A DNA stretch of 64,000 nucleotides from Verticillium longisporum (GCA_019188255.1 JAETXT010000002.1:1-64000), one strand, 5' to 3'; shown: positions 1 to 10,970, counted from the first letter of the stretch. The notes: generated from the sequence alone by a model not told the origin. Made by a program: numbers and translations.

Positions 1-109
1 CCCCTAACCCTAACCCTAACCCTAACCCTAACCCTAACCCTAACCCTAACCCTAACCCTAACCCTAACCCTAACCCTAACCCTAACCCTAACCCTAACCC
101 TAACCCTAA
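1..109. repeat. Telomere repeat array (CCCTAA)18
   Basis: After one leading C there are 18 perfect CCCTAA units with no variant copy. CCCTAA reading inward from position 1 is the C-rich strand of a TTAGGG telomere, so position 1 is the left end of a chromosome. The array changes abruptly to unique sequence at position 110 with no subtelomeric spacer. Confidence 0.98.
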
Positions 110-110
110 G

Positions 111-1427
111 AGTGCCGAACCGGCCCAGGCTGTCGACGACCTGCATCCCGCTTGCGAAGCCCCGACTGTCAGCGACGCTCCGCCCGCAGATAACGGTCCC
201 GTTAGCGATGACGCTCCCCTTGCTCACAGCGCTGCTCTTGTCCGAAGCGCTCCTGTTGACCAAGGCGCCCCTGCCGTGAGAACAGCTCCTCCCGTCCAAG
301 GTGCTCCTCTTGCTCAAGTCCCTTTTTTTGTCCCCGATACCCCTCTCGTGAACACAGCTTCTATCTTCAACATGGATCCTCTCGTTCAAGGTGCCCCTCT
401 TGTTCAAGGCGCTCCCATTCACCAAGGCACCCGAACTGTCGACAATCCCCAGCCCGACAACGATGCTCAGGCTGAAGACCAGTCCCGAGCCCATGACGAT
501 AGCCAGATATCCAGCGTTGTGAGCACGGTCGATGTACCCCAGCCCACCATCGATCCCCAGTCTGTCCATGGCGCTTTGCCTGGTAACAGGAAGAGACCCG
601 CTCCGGTCGAAGAGAACGTTGCCAGCGACGAGGCATTCGACCGGGAAATCAAGGCCATCAAGCTGACGGTTGCCAAGCACAGCACGTGGCTGATTGATCA
701 GAAGGAGGCTACAGAGTCGATCAACGCCAAAATGCAGACCCAGTACACAGGTATCAATGATTCGCTCGGTAGCCTGAAGAAGAAAGTGGGAGACCAGCAC
801 AAGCGATTCATGTTATATGCCGCCGAACTCGGCGGTGTGACCCTTGGAAACAAGAACATGGAAGACAAGATTGACAGCTATGACGAGCAACTCCAACAAG
901 TAGAAAATCGTCTCTACAAAAGGCTTGATCAATACGAAGAGAAGCGGACCAAGGAACTCGAAGCCTTTGATCGCCGCTTGAATGATTCCATTGCGAAGGT
1001 CACCGTGCTCGAGCAGAACAACGCAAACCTAACTCAAGAAGTCGAACGTTTGAAGACTGAGCTCAAGGAGACAGCTGCCAGTGTCGAAAAGAACCATCGC
1101 CGATCTCAGATGGAATCCACTGAGGAGTCTGAGGAGGCTCCGCCCGGCAGCGATGTTACCGGAATTTACGAGGACTTTGACGCCGATGTGTATACAGACG
1201 ACGAACATACTACTGGTGAGCCACAATCCGACAATGACTGTGATTCGAATATCGACAGATCGTCAGAGCACAACCGTTTTAAGAATATAGGGAACACCCC
1301 GTTGTTCCCTCTCGAGAACATGGTCGACAACGTTGTCGAGAGCACTGAGCCTGTCGTTGACCTCGTCAGCGACAATGACGAGGACGACGAGGACGGGTCA
1401 ACCTATATCGGATTTGTTAACATGTGA
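111..1427 (+). CDS. Coiled-coil acidic protein, 5' end missing at the telomere
   Basis: I do not recognise this protein. The reading frame is open from the telomere repeat itself through to a TGA at 1425-1427. The first in-frame ATG is only at 372, yet codons upstream of it (111-371) already encode the same imperfect Ala-Pro-rich repeat (motifs such as DAPL, SAPV, QGAP, VQGAPL) that continues after it. The gene therefore probably once started further out and was cut by the telomere. After the repeat there is a basic segment (GNRKRPAP), a long heptad-like coiled coil (roughly 740-1110) and a very acidic tail ending DNDEDDEDG. No signal peptide or membrane segment is visible. A nuclear or scaffold role is only a guess. 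It could also be a complete protein starting at 372. Confidence 0.6.
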   Translation, partial: SAEPAQAVDDLHPACEAPTVSDAPPADNGPVSDDAPLAHSAALVRSAPVDQGAPAVRTAPPVQGAPLAQVPFFVPDTPLVNTASIFNMDPLVQGAPLVQGAPIHQGTRTVDNPQPDNDAQAEDQSRAHDDSQISSVVSTVDVPQPTIDPQSVHGALPGNRKRPAPVEENVASDEAFDREIKAIKLTVAKHSTWLIDQKEATESINAKMQTQYTGINDSLGSLKKKVGDQHKRFMLYAAELGGVTLGNKNMEDKIDSYDEQLQQVENRLYKRLDQYEEKRTKELEAFDRRLNDSIAKVTVLEQNNANLTQEVERLKTELKETAASVEKNHRRSQMESTEESEEAPPGSDVTGIYEDFDADVYTDDEHTTGEPQSDNDCDSNIDRSSEHNRFKNIGNTPLFPLENMVDNVVESTEPVVDLVSDNDEDDEDGSTYIGFVNM

Positions 1428-1589
1428 CGGCTATCTGGCAGGTATCGAGGGATCGACTGATGGAAGTTGGCTGGGCGTTCGAATGGATATGGGATTCAAT
1501 GAGATCTAGCTGAATTTACTATGAAATACTTGATTCGACTTGACTTCGTGAACCTCTCTAAGCCTTGAACAGCCTCGATCTGCAGTAGG

Positions 1590-1740
1590 GCCTCGTTATA
1601 ATTATACTTTTCGAGTATTTACAGAATATATATAATACTCGACGTAATATATTATTCAGTCTCTTAGCTAGCTTCCGGTCTAGGAGGATACGTTTATAAT
1701 AGTTAGAGTAGATAGTGAAAGCATAGATAGTAATACAGTC
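1590..1740. other. AT-rich, TA-rich patch
   Basis: A sharp fall in GC content against both flanks, with many TA dinucleotides (for example around 1600-1660 and 1690-1735). It contains no plausible ORF. Such patches in filamentous ascomycetes are often left by repeat-induced point mutation (RIP) acting on old repeats. Here that is an inference supported by the neighbouring minisatellite and relic LTR. Confidence 0.5.
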
Positions 1741-1905
1741 GTCGAGAGCAGTACCAATATGCAGTCGTTGAGAGCAGTGCCGATATGCAGTCGTCGAGAG
1801 CAGTGCCAATATGCAGTCGTCGAGAGCAGTGCCGATATGCAGTCGTCGAGAGCAGTGCCGATACGCAATCGTCGAGAGCAGTGCCGATATATAGTCGATG
1901 GCAGG
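1733..1905. repeat. 26-bp minisatellite, six full copies plus a partial
   Basis: Units begin at 1733, 1759, 1785, 1811, 1837 and 1863, with a decaying partial copy at 1889. The core reads ATGCAGTCGTCGAGAGCAGT followed by GCCGAT. Copies differ by one or two substitutions, mostly C/T or A/G (for example TCGTCG/TCGTTG and GCCGAT/GCCAAT). Short ORFs across it on both strands simply reflect the repeat, since 26 is not a multiple of three, so it is not coding. Confidence 0.9.
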
Positions 1906-2096
1906 CAGGAGATGGGCAGGAGAGTGCCTGTCATCTGGTCGTATCGGTCAAGAGGAGAGGGTCGAGCGCAGCGAGGAAGTAGTTTTAGGGGTAGCCGACC
2001 GACGAGAATTCGAGTCTAGGGCATCGATCCTTCTACCTATTGAGAGGTCCTCAAGAGATCAGTAGTTAAACCCTCCATTCGTTGCAGGACTTCAAC
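1895..2096 (+). mobile_element. Relic LTR, diverged copy of the one at 51578-51791
   Basis: This segment aligns in the same orientation with the solo LTR near 51.6 kb. Shared blocks include GAGCGCAG(C/T)GAGG, a GCATCGAT/GTATCGAT block, TCAAGAGA/CCAAGAGA and CA(C/T)TCGTTGCA near the end. In the best 31-bp block (around 1947-1977) I count six mismatches and all are transitions, as expected from RIP or deamination. Neither clean ends nor a target-site duplication can be seen here. It directly follows the minisatellite. Confidence 0.6.
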
Positions 2097-2659
2097 GAGG
2101 CATACGCGAACAAAGGCCGAGGGCGCAGGGGCTGGCGGAGTTTCGGCCTATGTTCCGCTGCCAGCCAACCTTGATTTCTTTATATGCGTGATGATGTACC
2201 TTAGGTGCAGTATGGAATCGCAGGAGGAGCACATAGTGTAGTTGTATGCTGATGACGAAATGACGACGCAGCATAGGACACATTGAGGACATGACGAGTG
2301 TATAGAATGACTGCACTTAGTACCAAGTCTTGGTATGATAAGCGTACTGATCCGGAGCATACCCCAGGCCTCTCCACGCGAGAACCAGTGTTTGTCTCTG
2401 TTTCAGTGCAGAATTTCCCGACGGGTGGGTTCCAGGGGGCCATGTAAAAGCCGACGGCCGGGTTTCGGATCAGAGGGCCGGATGAGAACATGCAGTCTTT
2501 TTAACTATAGTTGCTTCTATTGTAAGTTGCGATTCTGAACTTCCTCTTGCATCTGGATATCCTCCTGCACTTGGTTGTTGACTATTGCACTGCACACGCC
2601 GATCTGTTTCTCGAGGATCCTCAACGTCAACACTTCCAACCCACCATCAATCCTGCGTC

Positions 2660-3500
2660 ATGCCGGCGACACGTCTCACCTATGACCATCTGCCCCTTCA
2701 CGGCAAGGTCTACGCCGTCACGGGCGGTGCCAGTGGTATTGGCCTTGCGACAGCCAAGCTTCTTTCGACGAGGGGCGCGGCAGTCTGCATCGCCGACATT
2801 GACCCAGAGGCCATGAAAGCAGCTGATGCCCACTTCACGCCTCTCCAAGTGCCGTTCATGGTGTCAAAGGTTGATGTGTCGAGAAGGTCCGAGGTAGATT
2901 CTTGGATCGACACCATCATCCGGGAGCATGGCCGTCTAGATGGCGCCGCAAACGTGGCCGGCGTCATTGGCAAGGTTCGCGGCACCACCGCAGTGGACGA
3001 CATGGAGGACGGCGGGTGGGATAGAATCATTGCCGTGAACCTCACGGGAACCATGTACTGCATGCGCGCACAATTACGCAGCATCGCAGACAAGGGGTCC
3101 ATCGTCAACATATCATCCATCCATGGTCTCAAGGGTTTGGCGCCATCCGGCAGATACTAAACCAAGCACTCTGACTAACAGCTTGATAGGCTTTGCGAAA
3201 CACTCGGCGTACGATGCCAGCAAGCACGCCGTCATTGGTCTGACCAAGGCGGCGGCTCTCGAGAACGGAGACCGCGAGATCAGGGTCAACAGCGTCGCGC
3301 CAGGTTCGGTCTACACGCCACTGATGCAGAAGGAATGGGACCACAGCGGACGCGCGAAGGACGCTCCGTTTGATGAGCCCACTGCGTTCCGGCGGTTTGG
3401 GACCGTCGAAGAGACGGCCAATGTCATTTGCTTCCTGCTGGGGCCCGACAGTTCGTTTGTGAGCGGTGCGGTCTACACAGTAGATGGCGCTTGGATCTGA
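2660..3500 (+). CDS. Short-chain dehydrogenase/reductase
   Basis: A classical SDR of 261 residues, probably a cytosolic NAD(P)-dependent oxidoreductase of unknown substrate. It has two exons, 2660-3134 and 3190-3500, and the intron begins GTTTGG with a CTGAC/CTAAC branch site. Visible motifs are the cofactor-binding TGGASGIG (residues 21-28), NVAG (98-101, the family NNAG), an ISS catalytic-serine region (151-153), and YDASK (166-170) carrying the catalytic Tyr and Lys just after the splice. The start at 2660 gives the usual short lead-in to the Rossmann fold; an upstream in-frame ATG at 2585 would add 25 atypical residues. No damage is seen, unlike its two neighbours. Its proximity to a XlnR-like regulator might hint at sugar or polyol metabolism, but that is weak. 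Confidence 0.85.
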
Positions 3501-3906
3501 TCGGGGGTGGGGCAACGTGGCGGCGATGCCTGAATGGGAGCTCTGTTTGGCGTGTGGGAGGATGACTGTGTGATTCTGCAAACATTGGAAGCCAAGAGAG
3601 AGGTTTGTCTTGTTGAGGCGAGCGATGTGGGGGTTCCAGGCGCTGGACGCCCCTGAGCTACCGGAATTCGGTAGTGGTGCGGGGTTCGCGGGGAAAAGAG
3701 TCAGCTCAGGTGGGTGAATGAACATAAAATACCCGTCGGGCTTTTTTCACTTCGCAACTCCCGTTCTCGGCATCTCCCTCGAATGCACGCGCCGCGCAGC
3801 TCAGTCGCAGCTGGAACCACTTCTGGCCCGGAAAGGTTTCACAGCACCCGAAGTATCAGAACGACAACGACTCGACAGCTGTCGAGTCCTCTTTTCAAGG
3901 TAGGCG

Positions 3907-6684
3907 ATGGAGGATCTTCGCTGCCAAACGTCTCCCGAGCCCGAGACGAATGGTCGGGGGAGCCAGGATGGGGCGGACGCGGAGCATGCAAGGCCAAGGA
4001 AGAGGACGCGGGTCGCATGCGACAAGTGCAGTACATCTCGGACCCGCTGCGACGGCCAGTATCCGTGGTAGGTGAAAGACTGGAGAGCCAGCCATCCAAG
4101 CCTTTTGCCCCAGCGTCCATTCGAAGGTTATCGTTCAACATTTACTGACATGGCCACGCAGTCGACGTTGTCAAGGCAAGTCTCTGGCTGTTGCACTAGC
4201 CAGGAGGGTAAAAACCCGAGGCATCTTCGGCTAACCCCTGTCCATCACAGACTACGGTTACTCCTGTAACTATGACCGACATATCAAGAAACGCGGTCGC
4301 GTCCCCCGCAACGAAACAGCACCCAGGAGTCATTCCAACTGCGAATCGTCCGCTAATGAGACCTCGTACCCGGATCAGCATCAAGCGAGCTCGCCTGCTG
4401 CCGAATCGGAGCCTCCGTCGGGCCCCTTCGACCACCGGCGACAGGTGGCCGAGCCGCAGCAGAATCTTGCCGTTCCAGAGACACACGCTCATGTTGAGTT
4501 GGACACGGCCAATGGGGGCTACTTGCCTCAACAAGCCATCTCCCCGCCATACGCCATGTATGCTAACGAAGGCTACACGGCTGGTCTGAGACACACAAAT
4601 CATCCGAGGCTGGGTGACGCTGTTGTGTCGGAGCCCAGCGATGGTCACCCGTCCCCTGCAAACCTGAATCCATTGCACGATCTACACGCCTCGACAAAGC
4701 CGCATCCTCAACAGCAGCGCGCAAGGGCATCATTCAGCACAATCGTCAGGCCACACGGATTCGGACCCTTCAGCCCGATACCGTCGGACGGCTCTCAGGG
4801 CGGTGGCCAGCAAAGAGGCTCACAGTACGGTGTCTCGACTGCCGACTGTCGCTACCGCTGTCTCGACCCTCTTCTCCCCTATCTTGGCGATGTCTTGCCT
4901 GCTTCTGTGGCTTGTGATCTCTTTGATGTCTATCTCGTGGATCCTGGAAGCTCGTTATTTCGCTGCGCCTCGCCATACATCTTGACGCGAATATTCCGGA
5001 AGAAATCGCTGCTTCATCCAACAAATCCGAGACCCATGTCGCCGGCGCTTCTGGCAACAATTCTTTGGTGCTGTGCCCAGACTGCCGACATATCTCTGCT
5101 TCTTGTTCCGGGATCGAGATCACGAGTCACAAACGCGCTCTACGAGCTCGCCACATTTCTCATTACTGACCGAGACCCCGACCGATGGCGAAGAATACAC
5201 GGTAAGCAGCCGCACTGGTAGGTGTTGACATGTCGTACTTACCATGTATAGGGGGACTGCGCATAGAGAATGAACAGGTACCCGAGCAGTACCCCTACAA
5301 CTCCAATCTCCCAAACACCACTGAGAGCAATGAGCCGGCCGGGGCCATTGATGATGTGCTCACGTTCATCCTCCTCTGCATTGGAGTGTCCGGAGGCGAC
5401 TTCAAGTCGGACTGTCTCAAGTGGTGGAGCAAAGCAGCCAGGCTTGCGCTGTCACTGCGTTTAAATCGACTGGATGAGGACTCATCATTGTCCGGACTGT
5501 CCTCTCCCCACGAAAGCACAAGGGTCAGCTGCTTCTGGCTGCACTTGAGGCTGAGGAAGAGAAGAGGAGAGTCTTTTGGTTGCTTTATTCGCTCGACCGA
5601 CATCTTGCGCTGTCGTTCAATCGAGTCCTCCAAATTCCGGATTCGAGTTGTGAAGTTTATGGTACGTCTACCCCGGGTTGAGGCCAGCTGTCGGCTCCTA
5701 ACAGAGCATTAGCCCCGTTGGCGGAGAACGTGTGGGGGACGCTGGACGAAGTGCTCCTCCTCGGACCGCCAGCCAGGGCGATAGGCCCCCTGAGCACGAT
5801 ATCTGGTTCCAGCTTCTTCGAATACTTCCTCCCGCTGATGGTCTCCTCGCCTACATCATCGAAGTTCACCATAGCAAGCACCATCCTCGCCTTGGGAGCC
5901 TGGACAACAGCCTCGCCGTCTCTGTCATTGGCAATATGATAAGCGAGTGCGAGGAGAGCCTTGCCAGGCTTGCGCACGAGGCCGATGTGCGACACTCGGC
6001 ATACGGAAACTCTGACACGCCGATGCTCATCAGCAATCTGGTGACCGGCCTGCCAGACAACAGTCATCAAGCACCACCACCACCAAGTCGGAGTCACGAT
6101 ACGCACGATGATCGATCTGATGTGCGTCTTGTGGTCGCATACAGTACACATATTCTCCATGTCATGCACGTCTTGTTGCACGGCAAGTGGGACGCCATCA
6201 GCATGCTGGACAATGAGGACGACTGGATCACTACGCCGCGCTTTGCCGAGTGCGCATCGCACGCCATTGCCGCTTCCGAGGCCGTGTCCGATATTCTAAA
6301 GTTTGATCCAGAACTGACTTTTATGCCGTACCTCTTCGGTATATATCTACTGCACGGCAGCTTCATCCTGCTGCTATTTGCCGACCGGATGCCTCAGCTC
6401 GGGCCCAATCAGAGCGTCGAGCAGGCGTGCGAGACCATCATCAGAGCCCACGAGGTCTGCGTTGTGACCTTGAGCACAGAGTTTCAGGTGTGCCAGTTAT
6501 TCCTACCGTATCATTTGACACGTCTAACTGAATTGTACAGCGTAATTTCCGACGAGTTGTACGATCCACGTTGTATAGTGTACGAGGCTCCAGTCCCAAA
6601 GGCTGGGAGGAGCACAAGCTGGCGCGGAGGAGAGTACTCTCACTGTACAGATGGACCAAGGGGGCCAAGGGACTGGGAATTTGA
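3907..6684 (+). pseudogene. XlnR/Xyr1/ARA1-like Zn2Cys6 activator with two frameshifts
   Basis: A homologue of the fungal regulators of xylanase and arabinose-catabolism genes, about 818 codons. Exons are 3907-4067, 4162-4175, 4251-5201, 5252-5661, 5713-6487 and 6541-6684. The zinc cluster ACDKCSTSRTRCDG...PC/RRCQDYGYSC is split over three exons, and the second intron is GC-AG (donor GCAAGT at 4176). The middle homology region includes FFEYFLPLM and IIEVHHSKHHPRLG. The C-terminus ends RRRVLSLYRWTKGAKGLGI, like the conserved XlnR/Xyr1 tail. Two single-base losses break the frame. One lies around 5500-5525, between the LNRLDEDSS and LEAEEEKRRVFW frames. The other lies around 5845, between FFEYFLPLM and LLAYIIEVHH. 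No intron I could draw repairs either. It is probably a recent pseudogene, though sequencing error is possible. Which paralogue (XlnR or ARA1) is unresolved. Confidence 0.8.
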
Positions 6685-6883
6685 TGAGACGAAGCATCAC
6701 TATCAACATCTCAGTTCACCGGCTCAAGGCCAAGACGGACAAGACCTTTCAAGCCATCGGATTTGTCGATCATACGAGACCATTGACCTGGGAAGACCAC
6801 GTGGAACATTGTTGTGTCAACCCGCGAGAATACAGGCATTGCATCGGCTCGAATCGCTTCTCCCACACGCCCTCTCCTTGACT

Positions 6884-9800
6884 TTAGACTGCACCCTGAC
6901 TGGCCTGACTGATGACCTGGATTTCGGGTACATCAAAGACATCCCAGTCATGGGCATTTTCCGGTGATCCGAACGGCGTCAGGGCCGCGAAGCGAAATCT
7001 GCTACACATCAGTTTCTCTCCCCCATGGCCACATCAAAGCTCACCCACTCACGTGTAGTTTCCTGGTTCGATCAATCGACCGTTAGCCAGACGGCCGAGC
7101 CACCAATACTCATATGGAATGTCCCGAGCCAGATCAAAGACAGGAAACGCCACCAGATCCATCTCATCGTCCTTGCTTGCGTTGAAGACGTAGGCGTAGT
7201 CCGCACCAGCCCATGAAGTTGCTGCACCAACATACCCGTTCTTGCCCGCTTCCGGCGGATAATGCCAGTGGCTGTCTTCCCAACCTGCTTCAAAGATATC
7301 CCACCGTAGGTGTCGCACACCCCAGCGGAAGCCGCAAACGATCCTTGGGAAGTCTTGAGCTTCCAATGAAAGGTCAAATGTGTAGCTAGCATGATTCGGG
7401 TCAGCCTCTGGTCTTCGCACGCGCAAACAAACTTACGTGGGCTTCTCCTCAATGGGAATATCATTCGCAGTTGAAGAGGACCGAGGATAGTTGGGGTAAA
7501 AGACCCTGGCAAAGGTAGTCCGTATGCTCCCCGCCACGCCCATGTAAGGTACTGAAAGTTCTTCAGCATTCGTGCCATATATGAGGATCTTGCCGCTGTA
7601 CACAGGCAACTTATCATCATCGAATCCGGCAGGATAGTCAAAGATGAATCTGGAGGCTTGTCAGCATGAGGCCTTTGTGACTGGCTGCTCTGCGTACTCT
7701 GCGTTTTTGGTTGACCCAGGATTGACCCAGAACTCATCCGACGGTAACAACACATCAGGCGTCATTTTAAAGGGGAGGAAGGATGTCTCGCCTTGCGGAA
7801 TTGGGCCCAATTGCACCAAGGGAGGATCGCCGCTGTCCAGGACGTCGTGGCCGCCAGAGTCTTGCACCTTGAACCTGTATCGAACACGGCTGGTCCCATT
7901 ATTCTTTATGGCGACCTTTTGATTTTGTCTGTGGTTCTGCGTGTCATTGAGTGCAAACTTTGACCAACTCAGGGACGTTTCATAGTGGACAACCTTGTAG
8001 GCGTCAACGATGCCAGTACCAACTTGGGTTACAGGCGCCCAGAACCCATAATCCTTGTCTGACTGACCGTCGTGCCACCGCACTGCGCGGCCGCTTGACA
8101 TGATTCGCATGGCGAGATCCTTGGCGAAGCGGATACCGTGGATGCCTTTACCTCCATGTTGACTGATGTACAAGGCCGCAACTCCAGCCACATATGGACA
8201 CGCCATTGATGTACCGCTGAGCACTGTGTACGTATTGTCAAGGTACGAGCTGAAGATGTTGCCTCCGGGCGCCGCAACATCGGGCTTGATCTCGAGGTTG
8301 TATAACGCAGCTTGTGACGTAAAGTAGCTCGCAACCCCTCCGCCAGCATTGCTGATGCCGACATAGTTGGTGCCGGACTCGGCAGAGAAGTTGAGCAATA
8401 CCTGATTTCCAGTTTTATGCGCCTCGAGGAAGAATTCCGCCGTTTCATAGTCGAGAACACCAACGCCAATGAGGTCGCTCCCGGTCCCTGGCTGCTGTAG
8501 CGATGCGCCCTGTGGGCTGAAGAACAGGATGTATCGAGCACCAAAGTGAGCGACATTGCGCTGCTTTGCATATGAACTGCAATTTGTGTTCACACTCAAA
8601 GGCAGAAGCGGCAGAAGTACGACGTAATTACTGAGGTTCCGGGTATTGGCCGGCAAAGACTCGCAGCCCACTAGAACATTACTTGCGTTGAGTGATAGCG
8701 CAAACAAAGGGAGGTCTCGAATCGTTGGAGGAAAAGGCTCGTAGTCTGGCAGGTAGGCAAATGTCGTTGTTTTCGAATCATTTGAGCCGGGACGGATATA
8801 AGTGGCCTCAAACGGTATCGCAGGGTAGGTATCTGCTTCGACCGACGCCACGGCGAGCACAAACTTTCCAGATGAGCCACTGCTTCCAAAAATGGGCCGA
8901 GCTCGCCGCTGTTGCCGGCAGAGATGGTCACTATGGTGCCAGCATCAACGATGCGAGATGCAACCGTGGACCAGGCACTGCTCGACCATCCACCGGGGCC
9001 GCCAATACTTGCTGTGATGATGTCGGCCTCGATTGGCGTCAGCGATGTTTCTAGAAGGGAAAACTCTAGGGGCCAGAGCCTACTCCATCCTCATGGGCCC
9101 TGATGAATGCGTCTATCAGAGTTTCCTCGTCTGTTCCTCTCTGACATCGTTATTGAATGAAGCCGGCGAGTGAGGTTTGTACCGCTTACACTGCCCCCAA
9201 AGACTTTGTAGCTCTTCAGCGTAGCGTCTGGTGCGACTCCTGCCCAGCTCAAGAAGAGTTAGCCGCGAGGAGGGTTCCTGGAACAGCTCGGGTGTACTTT
9301 TTGGTCAAGCCGGCGATGATCCCCGCAACATGCGTGCCGTGTCCGTCGATATCAAACGGATCATCATCTGGTTCCTTCTCAAAGTGTCCGCGTGGATACC
9401 CTTGGAGCCGAATCAGCCTCAGTGGCTTCTTATCGAGAGAATATACAAACATCTGTCGCCCACAAAGTCGTAGCCTCCTATCACTTTGTACTTGGGACCC
9501 ATCCCAGCACCCAACTGTTCATCTCGTTATCATTAAGGCTACCCAATCAATCCAGGGGATTGCCTATCGCAGGGTGTGTGTACTGAATTCCTGTGTCGAT
9601 GATTGCAACAATAACGCCTTGTCCGCGGATGCCTTCAGCGTGGAGTTTATCTACACCAGTCATGTGGTGGATTGTATAGTTGCTTGCGCCTGCATCGTCG
9701 GGGTGGTCCTGTCTGTCTATGGCAGGATCGAGCTGGACCGTCTTGGATCGCCAGACATTGGCCACATTTTTTATCATATGCAGGGATTCTGCGTTCTCGA

Positions 9801-10098
9801 CAGATGTCTCGATACTGATGCCCTTGAAGATGTCTCCTTTGAACGACTTGACGATTTTGTTTCCAATTCGAGACTCGATACTCGATTTCACATAATCAAA
9901 GTCGGATTCCTGAGATTGATGTTAGCTGATGCATAATTTGCAGCAATCGCAATAGGAATAAGACACCTTGGCAAACTCGACGATGTATCGATTGGTCTCT
10001 AATGAGCCAGGTCTCGTCCCCAATCCGCCATCTGTCTGTCGCCCAAGACCCGCCGTCGAGCTCAACACGAGTCCAAGTAGAAATTGAACGGGTTGCAT
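6884..10098 (-). pseudogene. Secreted subtilase (S8, with PA-type insert), probably inactivated
   Basis: Subtilisin-family serine protease of about 909 codons in ten exons (minus strand: 10098-9967, 9909-9568, 9514-9451, 9400-9298, 9247-9190, 9140-9084, 9027-7716, 7649-7437, 7385-7053, 6998-6884). It has a signal peptide (MQPVQFLLGLVLSSTAG), the Asp motif IDTGI (about residue 149), the His motif GHGTHVAG (about 200), a PA-like insert, and the Ser motif GTSMACPYVAG (Ser codon 8207-8209). A long Fn3-like C-terminal region ends near DWDVFDVPEIQVI. Two lesions are visible. The second intron has AT instead of GT (ATAGGC, from 9567 downward), although splicing there restores YTHPALGAGMGPKYK exactly; reading through meets an in-frame TGA at 9547-9549. 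One T is also missing in a T5 run (plus strand A5 at 8888-8892), which shifts the frame between GELGPF and SSGSSGKFVLAVAS. It converges on the XlnR-like gene. Confidence 0.8.
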
Positions 10099-10970
10099 GA
10101 TTCGCTGACTCGTTCTTCTGCCTCTGGGAGCTTAAAACAGGAGTGCCAAAAACGACGGGCCACATCGATACTAATATTACGCTATTTGAGCCTACGCTTG
10201 TGCCAGCAGAAGCCTACTTGTCGAGAAATCAATGCCAGCAGCACCTGAATGGCGGTATGCAACGTCAGACAAGCCATGCAGCGCTGAACTTCAGTGGGTT
10301 GTAAGGTGTCCGGGCAACCGCCGTGGACACCATTGTTGGGACAAGGTTGAATCCGTGTGGTACATGGGAACGGGCAAGCTCATCGGGTTGCACCCCAGAC
10401 AACATCGTACGCTTGTGTCCAGCGACTAAAAAGCCTACTTAGGTCGGAGGCAATCAGGATGGAAGCAGGACGTCCTCTTGTGGTTCCACAAGTATTCTGC
10501 TGATTGTTGCTCGACAGCCAAATTTGTAGTCCGAACGCGGTCGACCGAAGGTTGTGCTTGAGACGGGGATGGGATCAAGTTTTGCGGTAGAATCATTGGC
10601 TCCCTGGGCGTTTCCAGCATGCAGGTGGCCTGACTGTGGATGGCGGCATGTATGTACTGGACCGTAGGTGATAGGCTTGGCGAACCCAGTATACTTTACG
10701 ACATGGTATTGACTGCACTGATTCACGAGCAGTCGTAAGCAGTGCGGTGTTCAAAGGCGAAGTCTGAGTGCAATTGGCTTCGATGCTGGAGATCTTTCGA
10801 CCAGCGGGCTGCGACGGGTATAAGAAGCCGCGCCTATCAGGGTCAATACGTCTACTGTAGTGAAGCAAGTCTGCTGGTTCAGATCGATCGCTCAGGCAGC
10901 GGCACTGAAGTGAAGGTCACCAACGGGGGCTCAGAGATGAACATCATTTTACATTTATGTCAACACGCAC
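10099..10970. other. Intergenic, no gene seen
   Basis: Lies between the 5' end of the subtilase and the 3' end of gpi16. Only short ORFs occur on both strands, without family resemblance or splice continuity. It should hold the subtilase promoter; no distinctive regulatory site stands out. Confidence 0.6.

Noticed and set aside
1680..2019. Repetitive ORFs of 60-86 codons on both strands
   Set aside because: They are translations of the 26-bp minisatellite in different frames; no start context or family similarity.
7650..7715. In-frame TGA in the subtilase C-terminal region
   Set aside because: It falls inside a canonical 66-bp intron (GTCAAC...GCTGAC...CTCCAG), which splices to VNPGFIFDYPAGFD.
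9248..9450. Two further apparent frameshifts in the subtilase
   Set aside because: Both are explained by normal 50-bp introns (9401-9450 and 9248-9297) that restore GDRWYPRG and GLTKNWAGVAPDATL.
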